A DNA stretch of 5,232 bases from Planctomycetales bacterium (GTDB lineage: Bacteria > Planctomycetota > Planctomycetia > Pirellulales > Thermoguttaceae), in contig SKZG01000587.1 of assembly GCA_007127495.1 (NCBI GenBank), positions 1 through 5,232 of the forward strand, given 5' to 3'. Of the stretch, positions 1-5,232 are shown in pieces. Each line of letters opens with the position of its first letter. Positions within the stretch are counted from its first letter, which is position 1. Below the pieces are notes generated by a model, which saw only the letters and a program-made list of their open reading frames with translations, had not been told where the DNA came from and searched no databases. The position numbers and the translations under genes were made by a program.

Positions 1-693
1 CAGGCCGGCATCGCCGATCATGTCGCTGCCGCGCACATCCAACAATCGCACACCGGGCAACTTTGCGAGATACTCCAGCCCCATGTCGCTAATGTAGTTG
101 TCAGTCAAGTGGAGATATTGCAGGTTTGGCAACTCAGCCAGGCTTTCCAGCGCCTGGTCGGTCATGCGGGTCATGCGACGAAGCCGTAGATCGTTCAATT
201 CTTGGAGGGCGGTAAGCTGGCCTACGCCGGCGTCCGTAACGACGGTATTGTTGAGTTCGAGTTGTTCGAGTTGCCGGAACTGGGTGATGACGGGTATCGC
301 ATCGTCCGTAATTTCAGTACCGCGAAGTGCGAGTTCCTTCAGGTCGGTCAAGGAGGCGAGTTGCTGTACCTCGTCGTCGGACACGATCTGCTCGCTGAGG
401 TCGACCGAGATAACACGGCCGGCCTCGTCCCGCCGCGCCTTTCCGCCCAGGTCCTCGACCATGGCCAGAGCCGCCTGCGACTCGACCGACAAGGCCACGG
501 CCTCCGGTTCCTCTTCGTGGGGCTCGACGGGGTCGGTTGGAACCGGCTCGATAACGTCGCCGGGCCCGGGGGCCGTACGGTCCACCGGCGCCGGTTGTTC
601 CGGGCCGGGTGCGACGGGCTCCGGCGCCGGACAACCCAGCGCGAACCCAAGAGCGCTTACCGCGAAAAACCGCGCCGTCCATCTCAACTTCAT
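1..693 (-). CDS. Leucine-rich repeat lipoprotein, C-terminus cut by window edge
   Basis: The frame is open from ATG at 693 to the window edge, giving 231 residues. The start is supported by AGAGGA seven bases upstream. Residues 1-20 form a signal peptide (MKLRW, then a hydrophobic stretch) ending in ALGC with Cys21. This resembles a lipobox, though Ala rather than Leu sits at -3. Residues 22-65 are a Pro/Glu-rich linker that probably spaces the folded part from the membrane. Residues about 66-92 are a short acidic, helical-looking segment. From about 93, leucine-rich repeats of 24-25 residues follow, at about 93-116, 117-140, 141-164, 165-189, 190-213 and 214 onward. They carry the consensus LxxLxLxxTxITDxxL (for example LELNNTVVTDAGV). 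This repeat type resembles the ribonuclease-inhibitor/cysteine-containing LRR subtype and is abundant in planctomycetes. The likely role is protein-protein binding at the cell envelope; the ligand is unknown. The gene is separated from the upstream HEAT gene by hairpins, so it is probably its own transcription unit. Confidence 0.88.
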   Translation of the reverse strand, partial: MKLRWTARFFAVSALGFALGCPAPEPVAPGPEQPAPVDRTAPGPGDVIEPVPTDPVEPHEEEPEAVALSVESQAALAMVEDLGGKARRDEAGRVISVDLSEQIVSDDEVQQLASLTDLKELALRGTEITDDAIPVITQFRQLEQLELNNTVVTDAGVGQLTALQELNDLRLRRMTRMTDQALESLAELPNLQYLHLTDNYISDMGLEYLAKLPGVRLLDVRGSDMIGDAGL

Positions 694-700
694 CCGTCTA

Positions 701-706
701 TCCTCT
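701..706 (-). promoter_or_regulatory. Ribosome binding site of the LRR lipoprotein gene
   Basis: The minus strand reads AGAGGA, with seven bases between it and the ATG at 693. It fixes this start: the signal peptide begins immediately after it. Confidence 0.6.
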
Positions 707-711
707 TGCAG

Positions 712-745
712 GTATTCTTGAAAAATTGGCCAAGTATTCTTGAAA
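712..745 (-). repeat. Pair of 12-bp direct repeats, 22 bp apart, upstream of the LRR gene
   Basis: On the minus strand TTTCAAGAATAC occurs twice, at 745-734 and at 723-712, with identical sequence. The 22-bp period is about two turns of the helix, so both copies face the same side of the DNA. The similarity continues as YTG after each copy. The block is AT-rich compared with its surroundings and lies 19 bases upstream of the lipoprotein start codon. It could be a regulator site or part of the promoter. No regulator is identified, and a chance or slippage origin is possible. Confidence 0.5.
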
Positions 746-815
746 CATCGTGCGACTGCTTAACAGCTCAACGGTAATCGCCGCTGCCGACTTCGCATCG
801 GCGCACCAATAGCGA

Positions 816-848
816 GCCCACCGGCCACACAAAGCGCGGCCGGTGGGC
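816..848 (-). terminator. 11-bp perfect hairpin behind the HEAT gene, probable terminator
   Basis: GCCCACCGGCC at 816-826 and GGCCGGTGGGC at 838-848 are perfect inverted repeats around an 11-base loop. The stem is very GC-rich and lies 22 bases past the HEAT stop codon. In the minus direction no run of T follows, only TCGCTATTGG, so it is not a textbook intrinsic terminator. It may act with the smaller hairpin at 852-866, or protect the 3' end of the mRNA. It is a good candidate for the end of the oxidoreductase-HEAT transcript. Confidence 0.55.
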
Positions 849-851
849 CAA

Positions 852-866
852 GGTTCCTCGGGAACC
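852..866 (-). terminator. Small hairpin directly after the HEAT stop codon
   Basis: GGTTCC and GGAACC pair perfectly around a three-base loop. The hairpin begins three bases past the TAG stop of the HEAT gene and lies directly before the larger hairpin at 816-848. No T-run follows. It is probably part of a bipartite 3'-end structure. A six-bp stem could also occur by chance. Confidence 0.35.
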
Positions 867-869
867 GTT

Positions 870-1442
870 CTAGCGTCCCACAGGCGCGACGCTGGTTTCC
901 TTGGTGGGCACCAGTCGCAGGTTGGGCACATCGGGCACCTCGACGCCGCGCTTGCGCAGCGAGTGGGCCACCGCCGGCTTGAAGTCGTCCGGGGCAGCCG
1001 CAAGCCCGGCACGTAACGCGGCAACGGCTTCGTCGGCCGGCAAACCTTCCAGACACATGCGCGCGTCGTCGCGCAGGTCGGCATTGTCCAACAGCGCAGC
1101 GACCGGTTCAACGGCCTCGGGGCCGGCAATTTGCCAGAGCATCCACAGCACGTCGCGGCGGAATTGCAGCGGCGGCTCCGCCCCGACCAGTTTGACCAGC
1201 TCGGCCGATACGGCCGTCGCCTCGTCGGACGCGCCGGGACGCCCGGCATGGTACACGACGTTTTGCATCGCCCGATTCGCGGCGCGGGCCACCTCGAACT
1301 CGCCCTCACAGGCGATCCCGGCCAGCGGCTCGATGGCCGCCGCGCCAACCTGACCGGCCTGATCGCGGGCGGCGGCGCGAACGTTGGCGTTGCCGCTTTG
1401 AATGCACTCAATGAGCATTTCGAGTGTCAACTGTTCGTTCAT
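870..1442 (-). CDS. HEAT-repeat-like helical protein, 190 residues
   Basis: ATG at 1442 is preceded by AGGA five bases upstream; the gene ends with TAG at 872-870. The protein lacks a signal peptide and membrane segments, so it should be cytoplasmic. It is alanine- and leucine-rich with recurring amphipathic helix pairs typical of HEAT-like solenoids. These include residues about 5-28 (LTLEML, then NANVRAAARDQAGQ), 32-62 (AAAIEPLAGI, then VARAANRAMQNV), 93-118 (QFRRDVLWMLWQIAGPEAVEPVA), 120-148 (ADLRDDARMCLEGL) and 151-166 (DDFKPAVAHSLRKRG). The last 20 or so residues are a non-repetitive tail. HEAT proteins usually serve as protein-binding scaffolds, and no catalytic motif is seen. It follows the oxidoreductase gene by 68 bp on the same strand and is probably co-transcribed. 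The repeat assignment is from pattern only; the partner is unknown, and the oxidoreductase precursor is one inferred possibility. Confidence 0.82.
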   Translation of the reverse strand: MNEQLTLEMLIECIQSGNANVRAAARDQAGQVGAAAIEPLAGIACEGEFEVARAANRAMQNVVYHAGRPGASDEATAVSAELVKLVGAEPPLQFRRDVLWMLWQIAGPEAVEPVAALLDNADLRDDARMCLEGLPADEAVAALRAGLAAAPDDFKPAVAHSLRKRGVEVPDVPNLRLVPTKETSVAPVGR

Positions 1443-1447
1443 GGTTA

Positions 1448-1451
1448 TCCT
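1448..1451 (-). promoter_or_regulatory. Ribosome binding site of the HEAT gene
   Basis: The minus strand reads AGGA, five bases before the ATG at 1442, which supports that start. Confidence 0.45.
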
Positions 1452-1510
1452 ATCGATGATTGAGTTTCGTGGTAACGTGGTAAGGAAAATGTGTCAGCAT
1501 TACGGCCGAG

Positions 1511-2848
1511 TCAGATCGCATAGGGGTAACGTTCCGGGCGATCCATCAGTCGGCGGGCCTGTTCGTCGCCGACGATCTCCCGCTTGCTGTGGTCCCATTG
1601 GAGCTTCCGGCCAAGCAGGAACGAGAGGTTCCCCAGCACGGTCAGGATGGCCACGTCGGCGCCGGCTTCGACGTTCATGATCGTCTTGCGTCCGGTCTTG
1701 ATGCCCTCGAACCAGTCCTCCATGTGCCCGGGGCTGCGATACACATCCTTGGCGTCGGGGCCGGGCTCCCACTCGCGGGCCTTGCGTTCCGCCCAGGTAC
1801 CGCCGTCGCCGCCCCAGTGGTGGAAAGTGCCCTCGGAGCCGGTGTACAGCGCCCCGTAGCCCGGCCGTGAGATCCTGCCGCCCGGCTCGCGGCCGGTTCG
1901 TTCCTCGGGGGGCACGGGCTTTCCCGGCTGGTTCCACGTAAGGACCCAATCGGGATTCTTGAAGGTGTACGTGACGTTGATGTTAACGGCTGAGTCCCAA
2001 AGCCCCCGTCGCGGCGCTTCGCCAGTGGCTTCGACGGTGACCGGGCCCGTGCCATCGGCGCCCATCCACCACATGGCGCAACTCATTACGTGGGCGCCAC
2101 GGTCGCGAATCTGACCGCCGCCCGACTCCATTATCCAGCGGAACGTGCCGTGCAAGTAACCGCGGTTGAACGGCCGCCAGCGCAGCGGTCCAAGCCAAAG
2201 GTCCCAGTCGATATGTTCCGGCGGGTCGCTGTCCGGATGGGTGCCGCCCGAGGGACTCCGGTAATGCCAGCAATCGACGCGGCTGATTTTGCCGATGTTG
2301 TTGTTGGCCAGGTAACGGTGGGCCAAGTAGGCCTCCGGCTGGCTACGGCCCTGCGAGCCCACCTGCACGGCGATCTTCGCCCGGTTGCAGGCCTCAATCA
2401 TGGCCTTGCCTTCCTGGACCGTGCAGCATGCGGGCTTTTCCACGTATACGTGCTTTCCGCGCTCGGCAGCGTGAACGGTTTGCACAGCGTGCAAGTGGTC
2501 GGGCGTGGAAATGACCACCGCGTCGATATCGTCCCGGTCGAGCACGTAACGATAGTCGCGGTAGACGTCGGCCTGGGAGCCGGCCATGCGCGAAGCGTTT
2601 TCCAGCCGTCGCTCATCGACATCGCATACGGCGGCGATGTTCACTTGCCCACGGTCCATGCGCCCTTTCATGCCGCGCAGGTGGCCGCCGCCCATCCCGC
2701 CCACGCCGATATGGCCGAAAGTCAGTTTGTCATTGGCTGCCATCGCGTTGGCGGGAACCAAGTAGGGGGCAGCGACCGCCGCTGCACTCGCCGCGCCGGC
2801 GGTCTTCAAGAACCCTCGCCGCGGCAGTGTTACCTTGTGGTGGATCAT
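1511..2848 (-). CDS. Tat-exported Gfo/Idh/MocA family oxidoreductase
   Basis: This is a 445-residue NAD(P)-dependent oxidoreductase. ATG at 2848 is chosen because GAAAGG lies six bases upstream and the Tat signal begins at once. PRRGFLK (residues 9-15) is followed by an Ala-rich hydrophobic stretch, with likely cleavage after ANAMA (about residue 37). The Rossmann fold begins at 42-56 (FGHIGVGGMGGGH), with CDVDE (75-79), STPDHLHA (114-121) and EKP (137-139) giving the family's catalytic Lys138. GSQGR is at 164-168. Asp249 and His253 in DRGAH fit the family's Asp-x-x-x-His pair. The C-terminal part (about 165-445) is the substrate-binding alpha/beta domain and ends in LLGRKLQWD and VGDEQARRLMDRP, a tail I recognise from planctomycete homologues. 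Substrates in the family are sugars, cyclitols and derivatives; the one here cannot be told. Export through Tat implies folding with bound cofactor in the cytoplasm, as in Zymomonas glucose-fructose oxidoreductase. It is probably first in an operon with the HEAT gene. Confidence 0.93.
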   Translation of the reverse strand: MIHHKVTLPRRGFLKTAGAASAAAVAAPYLVPANAMAANDKLTFGHIGVGGMGGGHLRGMKGRMDRGQVNIAAVCDVDERRLENASRMAGSQADVYRDYRYVLDRDDIDAVVISTPDHLHAVQTVHAAERGKHVYVEKPACCTVQEGKAMIEACNRAKIAVQVGSQGRSQPEAYLAHRYLANNNIGKISRVDCWHYRSPSGGTHPDSDPPEHIDWDLWLGPLRWRPFNRGYLHGTFRWIMESGGGQIRDRGAHVMSCAMWWMGADGTGPVTVEATGEAPRRGLWDSAVNINVTYTFKNPDWVLTWNQPGKPVPPEERTGREPGGRISRPGYGALYTGSEGTFHHWGGDGGTWAERKAREWEPGPDAKDVYRSPGHMEDWFEGIKTGRKTIMNVEAGADVAILTVLGNLSFLLGRKLQWDHSKREIVGDEQARRLMDRPERYPYAI

Positions 2849-2854
2849 AGTTCG

Positions 2855-2860
2855 CCTTTC
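2855..2860 (-). promoter_or_regulatory. Ribosome binding site deciding the oxidoreductase start
   Basis: The minus strand reads GAAAGG, six bases before the ATG at 2848. The same frame is open upstream to a further ATG at 2983. The extra 45 residues are Cys/Trp-rich and would bury the Tat signal inside the protein, so 2848 is preferred. Confidence 0.6.
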
Positions 2861-2954
2861 TGTAAAGCAGAGAGTGACTGGTCGTCTTAGACAACACGCG
2901 ATCCGCGAGCTTGCCCAGTTAGCAGCCTGCGACGCGGCCCATGCGTCTCCGCTC

Positions 2955-2983
2955 AGTTTAACGCACCTTCCTGGCCGGCACAA
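2955..2983 (-). promoter_or_regulatory. Candidate sigma70-type promoter for the oxidoreductase-HEAT operon
   Basis: On the minus strand TTGTGC (2983-2978) is followed after 17 bases by TAAACT (2960-2955). The -35 box matches three of six consensus bases and the -10 box four of six. Transcription would start near 2948, leaving a leader of about 100 bases. The spacing is ideal but the boxes are weak. Confidence 0.35.
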
Positions 2984-3047
2984 GGGATAGAAGAGCTGGA
3001 ATAGCTATATGTGGGGGCACGGAACGACCTCCACGTACCGCATCACT

Positions 3048-3075
3048 TTGCGAATCATTCCCGGTCGCTTATACT
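3048..3075 (+). promoter_or_regulatory. Sigma70-type promoter for the PQQ-propeller gene
   Basis: TTGCGA (3048-3053) and TATACT (3070-3075) are separated by 16 bases. They match four and five of six consensus positions. A start near 3082 would give a leader of about 133 bases ahead of the TTG start at 3215. This is the best promoter match in the window. Confidence 0.5.
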
Positions 3076-3203
3076 GGAGTAGGGGGCAGGCTACCGACAC
3101 TACCAAACGGCGTTGCGCCATGCCTCCCGCGTTCTCGTTATGCGAGGGGCAATCGCCCCCCAAAAACTGGTTGTTACTTTCCATAAGTGCCCTCAAATCG
3201 CCG

Positions 3204-3208
3204 GGAGG
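3204..3208 (+). promoter_or_regulatory. Strong ribosome binding site that selects a TTG start
   Basis: GGAGG lies six bases before TTG at 3215. Two in-frame TTG codons stand in tandem (3212 and 3215), and the later one has the better spacing. No in-frame ATG exists nearby upstream, and the first downstream ATG would remove the signal peptide and most of the N-terminal region. Confidence 0.65.
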
Positions 3209-3214
3209 TGGTTG

Positions 3215-5232
3215 TTGAATCGCGCAAAACCACTACGCCGATGGCTGCTCGTGGCGACAGTCGTGCTCGCCGTGCCGCCGGAGGTTTCGGCGCAGGGCGG
3301 GGCATTGCCGGGCGGGACGCGGTTCCAATTGGACGCCCGGGTCCAAGTGCCTCAGGTCGTCGGCGATCTGCGCGCGCAGCTCGACCGGGTAGACGCTCTG
3401 CTGGACGACGGCCAATGGACCGAGGCAGTCGATGCGTTGCTGGCAGCTACCGGCGCGGCCGATGATCGGCTCGTGCCCGTCACCGAATATCGTTTCGTCG
3501 GGTTGCGTGAATATGGGCGACTCAGGCTGGCCCACCTGCCGCCGGAAGCTCTCGAAGTGTACCGCGGCCGCGTGGACCCGCTCGCGCGCCAGTGGTACGA
3601 ACAGGGGCGAGCGGAACTCGACCGGCAACTGTTGCAGGACGTCGTGGAAAACGCCTTCGCCAGTAGCTTTGGCGACAAGGCGCTGATGACGCTGGGCGAG
3701 ATGGCATTGCTGCGGGGCGATTTCTCCTCAGCTCGCCAGCACTGGGAACGTATCCTGCCGGTCGAAGCCCCAGAGGAAGTAGCCCGGACCTGGCTCAGCT
3801 ATCCCGACACCGAGCTGGACCTTGCAACCGTTCGGGCCCGACTGGTGCTGGTGTCGGTCCTGGAAGGCTCGGATGAACGTGCCGGCGACGAGTTGGAGCA
3901 TTTCCGGCGTCTGCATCCGGGCTCGCGAGGGCGCTTGGGGGGACGCGAAGTCGATTTCGCTGCCGCGCTTTCCGAACTGCTCAACGCCAGCGATGAGTGG
4001 TCGCCGGAAACCCGAGAGCGTTACTGGCGCACGTTTGCCGGTTCGACTTCCAGGAACGCGACGGCACTTCGCGCCCCCGACGTGGCCGGCGTCGCTTGGC
4101 GGAGCCCTTTGCCCTCGGCCGGTTCGAATGCCGTCGCCTCGCTCGCTTTCCATCCCGTCTGGTCCAAAGGCTTGGTGTTTATCGGCGGTCACCGTGAGGT
4201 TTTCGCCTTCCGCCTCCTGGACGGATCGCCGGCATGGGAGGGGGGCTCGCGCGCTGTGTTTCGCGAGACGCTTGAAGGCATTGCCGATCCCGGGCCTGTC
4301 CCGCCGGATACGTTGGGAGCCCCTCAATTCACGCTCACGATCGACAACAACCGTTTGTACGCGCGCATGGGTAGCAGCGTCACCTCCGAGCCCTTGGAGC
4401 GGGGGGCGTCGCTCCGGCCGGGGTACCTCGCATGCCTTGATTTGCGGGCGGAAGGCCGCCTGGCCTGGAAGATCGTGGCCGAGGAAGGCTGGGCCTTCGA
4501 AGGAACGCCGGTTGGCGACGGCGAGGAGGTGTTTGTTGGCATGCGTCGCAGCGACGTGCGCCCGCAAGCCCACCTTGCCAGCTTCGACGCCGAGACGGGC
4601 CGCCGACGCTGGCAGCAGTTCTTGTGCGCCGGCGATACACCTGCCCGCGGCCTCATATACCAGGCCACGCACAACCTGGTTACGAAGGTGGGTGAGACAC
4701 TCTATTACAACACGAACCTTGGCGCGGTGGCTGCGGTTTCCGCCGAAGACGGCCAGGTTCGATGGCTGAGCTTGTATCCCCGCGCCCGCTCCGGCGACGC
4801 TCTTAACCTGGATTCCCACTGGCGCCGCGAGGCGAATCCCTGCATGTATCATCACGGCATGCTGCTGGTTGCCCCTTCCGATAGCCCCTACGTCTTTGCG
4901 CTGGACGCGGGCACTGGGCAAATGCTCTGGCAAAGTGGTCCGGAAAGCGAGGGCATCTTGCACCTGCTGGGCACGACCGACCGCCACGTCATTGCCGGCG
5001 GCGATCGGCTGTATTGGCTTGCGCTGGACGGGCCGCGGGGAGGGCGCATTGAACACGTATGGCCCGACGGCCCCGACCGGCCCGGCTTCGGACGCGGCCT
5101 ATTGGCGGGGCCGTACGTGTTCTGGCCCACGAAAGATCGCATTTACGTGTTTGATCAGCAAACTGCCCAACTGGTACGGACCATCGATTTGGTCCACCAT
5201 CGCACCACCGGGGGCAACCTTCTGGTTGCCGA
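3215..5232 (+). CDS. Exported PQQ-like beta-propeller protein, C-terminus cut by window edge
   Basis: The frame is open from TTG at 3215 to the edge, giving 672 residues. Residues 1-26 form a Sec-type signal (basic LRRW, hydrophobic LLVATVVLAV, likely cleavage after VSA). Residues about 40-185 are helical and TPR-like: DALLDDGQWTEAVDALL, then LPPEALEVYRGRVDP (108-122), then ALMTLGEMALLRGDFSSARQ (156-175). Similar segments recur in large planctomycete propeller proteins. From about 310 the chain is beta-rich with PQQ-like blades, seen as paired strands ending in 'xDxxTGxxxW': LLDGSPAW (334-341), LACLDLRAEGRLAW (405-418), FDAETGRRRW (457-466), VSAEDGQVRW (508-517), LDAGTGQMLW (563-572) and YVFDQQTAQLVRTI (644-657). 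The fold is that of BamB and quinoprotein dehydrogenases. Within the visible part I see no evidence for an enzyme, so a binding or scaffold role in the envelope is more likely. The function is unknown. It is divergent from the oxidoreductase and has its own promoter. Confidence 0.9.
   Translation, partial: MNRAKPLRRWLLVATVVLAVPPEVSAQGGALPGGTRFQLDARVQVPQVVGDLRAQLDRVDALLDDGQWTEAVDALLAATGAADDRLVPVTEYRFVGLREYGRLRLAHLPPEALEVYRGRVDPLARQWYEQGRAELDRQLLQDVVENAFASSFGDKALMTLGEMALLRGDFSSARQHWERILPVEAPEEVARTWLSYPDTELDLATVRARLVLVSVLEGSDERAGDELEHFRRLHPGSRGRLGGREVDFAAALSELLNASDEWSPETRERYWRTFAGSTSRNATALRAPDVAGVAWRSPLPSAGSNAVASLAFHPVWSKGLVFIGGHREVFAFRLLDGSPAWEGGSRAVFRETLEGIADPGPVPPDTLGAPQFTLTIDNNRLYARMGSSVTSEPLERGASLRPGYLACLDLRAEGRLAWKIVAEEGWAFEGTPVGDGEEVFVGMRRSDVRPQAHLASFDAETGRRRWQQFLCAGDTPARGLIYQATHNLVTKVGETLYYNTNLGAVAAVSAEDGQVRWLSLYPRARSGDALNLDSHWRREANPCMYHHGMLLVAPSDSPYVFALDAGTGQMLWQSGPESEGILHLLGTTDRHVIAGGDRLYWLALDGPRGGRIEHVWPDGPDRPGFGRGLLAGPYVFWPTKDRIYVFDQQTAQLVRTIDLVHHRTTGGNLLVA

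Larger units (their letters stand above)
2849..3214. other. Divergent intergenic region between oxidoreductase and propeller genes
   Basis: This 366-bp gap separates two divergent genes. It holds a candidate promoter for each direction (2955-2983 minus, 3048-3075 plus). An eight-base palindrome, ATAGCTAT, lies at 3001-3008 between them. A small GC hairpin at 3146-3159 falls in the propeller leader. A 63-codon minus-strand open frame at 3005-3196 has no recognisable features and I do not call it a gene. No RNA gene or repeat family is visible. Confidence 0.6.

Noticed and set aside
98..777. Two plus-strand open frames (98-721 and 202-777) over the LRR gene
   Set aside because: The minus strand here carries a lipoprotein signal and regular LRRs. 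The plus frames are Ser/Arg-rich or featureless.
698..1411. Alternative minus-strand frame of 237 codons overlapping the HEAT gene
   Set aside because: It is Arg/Pro/Ser-rich without domain signs, runs through the terminator hairpins, and competes with a frame that has a good start site and regular helical repeats.
1469..1483. GTGGTAA repeated twice with one base between, in the oxidoreductase-HEAT gap
   Set aside because: Seven-base repeats at this spacing are easily due to chance, and no matching copy is seen elsewhere in the window.
2090..2890. Open frame of 266 codons on the plus strand, antisense to the oxidoreductase
   Set aside because: The opposite strand encodes a clear Gfo/Idh/MocA protein with all its motifs; this frame shows no domain and is a shadow of it.
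2849..2983. N-terminal extension of the oxidoreductase to an upstream ATG at 2983
   Set aside because: It would place 45 odd residues before the Tat signal and lacks a convincing ribosome binding site; the candidate promoter overlaps the extended start.
3001..3008. ATAGCTAT palindrome between the divergent promoters as an operator
   Set aside because: An eight-base palindrome occurs once and has no flanking symmetry, so a binding site cannot be supported.
3146..3159. GGGGC/GCCCC hairpin in the propeller leader as a riboswitch or attenuator
   Set aside because: A five-bp stem with no conserved loop motif and no following T-run is too little to call.
3005..3196. 63-codon minus-strand open frame in the divergent region
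   Set aside because: It shows no domain, no signal peptide and no clear ribosome binding site, and it overlaps the best promoter on the other strand.
3728..5056. Open frame of 442 codons on the minus strand, antisense to the propeller gene
   Set aside because: It lies wholly inside the propeller coding region, has no recognisable domain or ribosome binding site, and its low-complexity Arg/Gly/Ala composition is what a GC-rich antisense frame gives.

Overview
This is a GC-rich window of about 5.2 kb with four protein-coding genes, most likely from a planctomycete (Pirellulales-like). That assignment is an inference from gene style. The window has a Tat-exported Gfo/Idh/MocA oxidoreductase, a lipoprotein with leucine-rich repeats of the 'xLxLxxTxITDxxL' kind, a HEAT-repeat-like protein, and a large exported PQQ-type beta-propeller protein with a helical N-terminal region. 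These families are greatly expanded in that phylum. No rRNA, tRNA, CRISPR array, insertion sequence or phage gene is visible.

Layout: positions 1-693 (minus) hold the N-terminal 231 residues of an LRR lipoprotein that runs off the left edge. Positions 694-869 are intergenic: a pair of 12-bp direct repeats just upstream of the lipoprotein, and two hairpins behind the HEAT gene that look like a terminator region. Positions 870-1442 (minus) encode a 190-residue HEAT-like helical-repeat protein. Positions 1511-2848 (minus) encode a 445-residue Tat-dependent oxidoreductase. Positions 2849-3214 are a divergent promoter region. From 3215 to the right edge (plus) runs the N-terminal 672 residues of an exported PQQ-like beta-propeller protein that starts with TTG.

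The oxidoreductase and HEAT genes are 68 bp apart on one strand, with no terminator visible between them, and probably form a two-gene transcript ending at the hairpins at 816-866. The lipoprotein gene lies beyond those hairpins and is probably transcribed separately. The propeller gene is divergent and has the best sigma70-type promoter in the window (3048-3075).

Three of the four products carry export signals (lipoprotein, Tat and Sec types). The HEAT-like protein does not. The oxidoreductase probably acts on a sugar or cyclitol-like substrate outside the cytoplasm, but nothing here identifies the substrate. I see no convincing undescribed system. The best leads are the oxidoreductase/HEAT pairing, the 22-bp-phased direct repeats, and the conserved-looking N-terminal module of the propeller protein.
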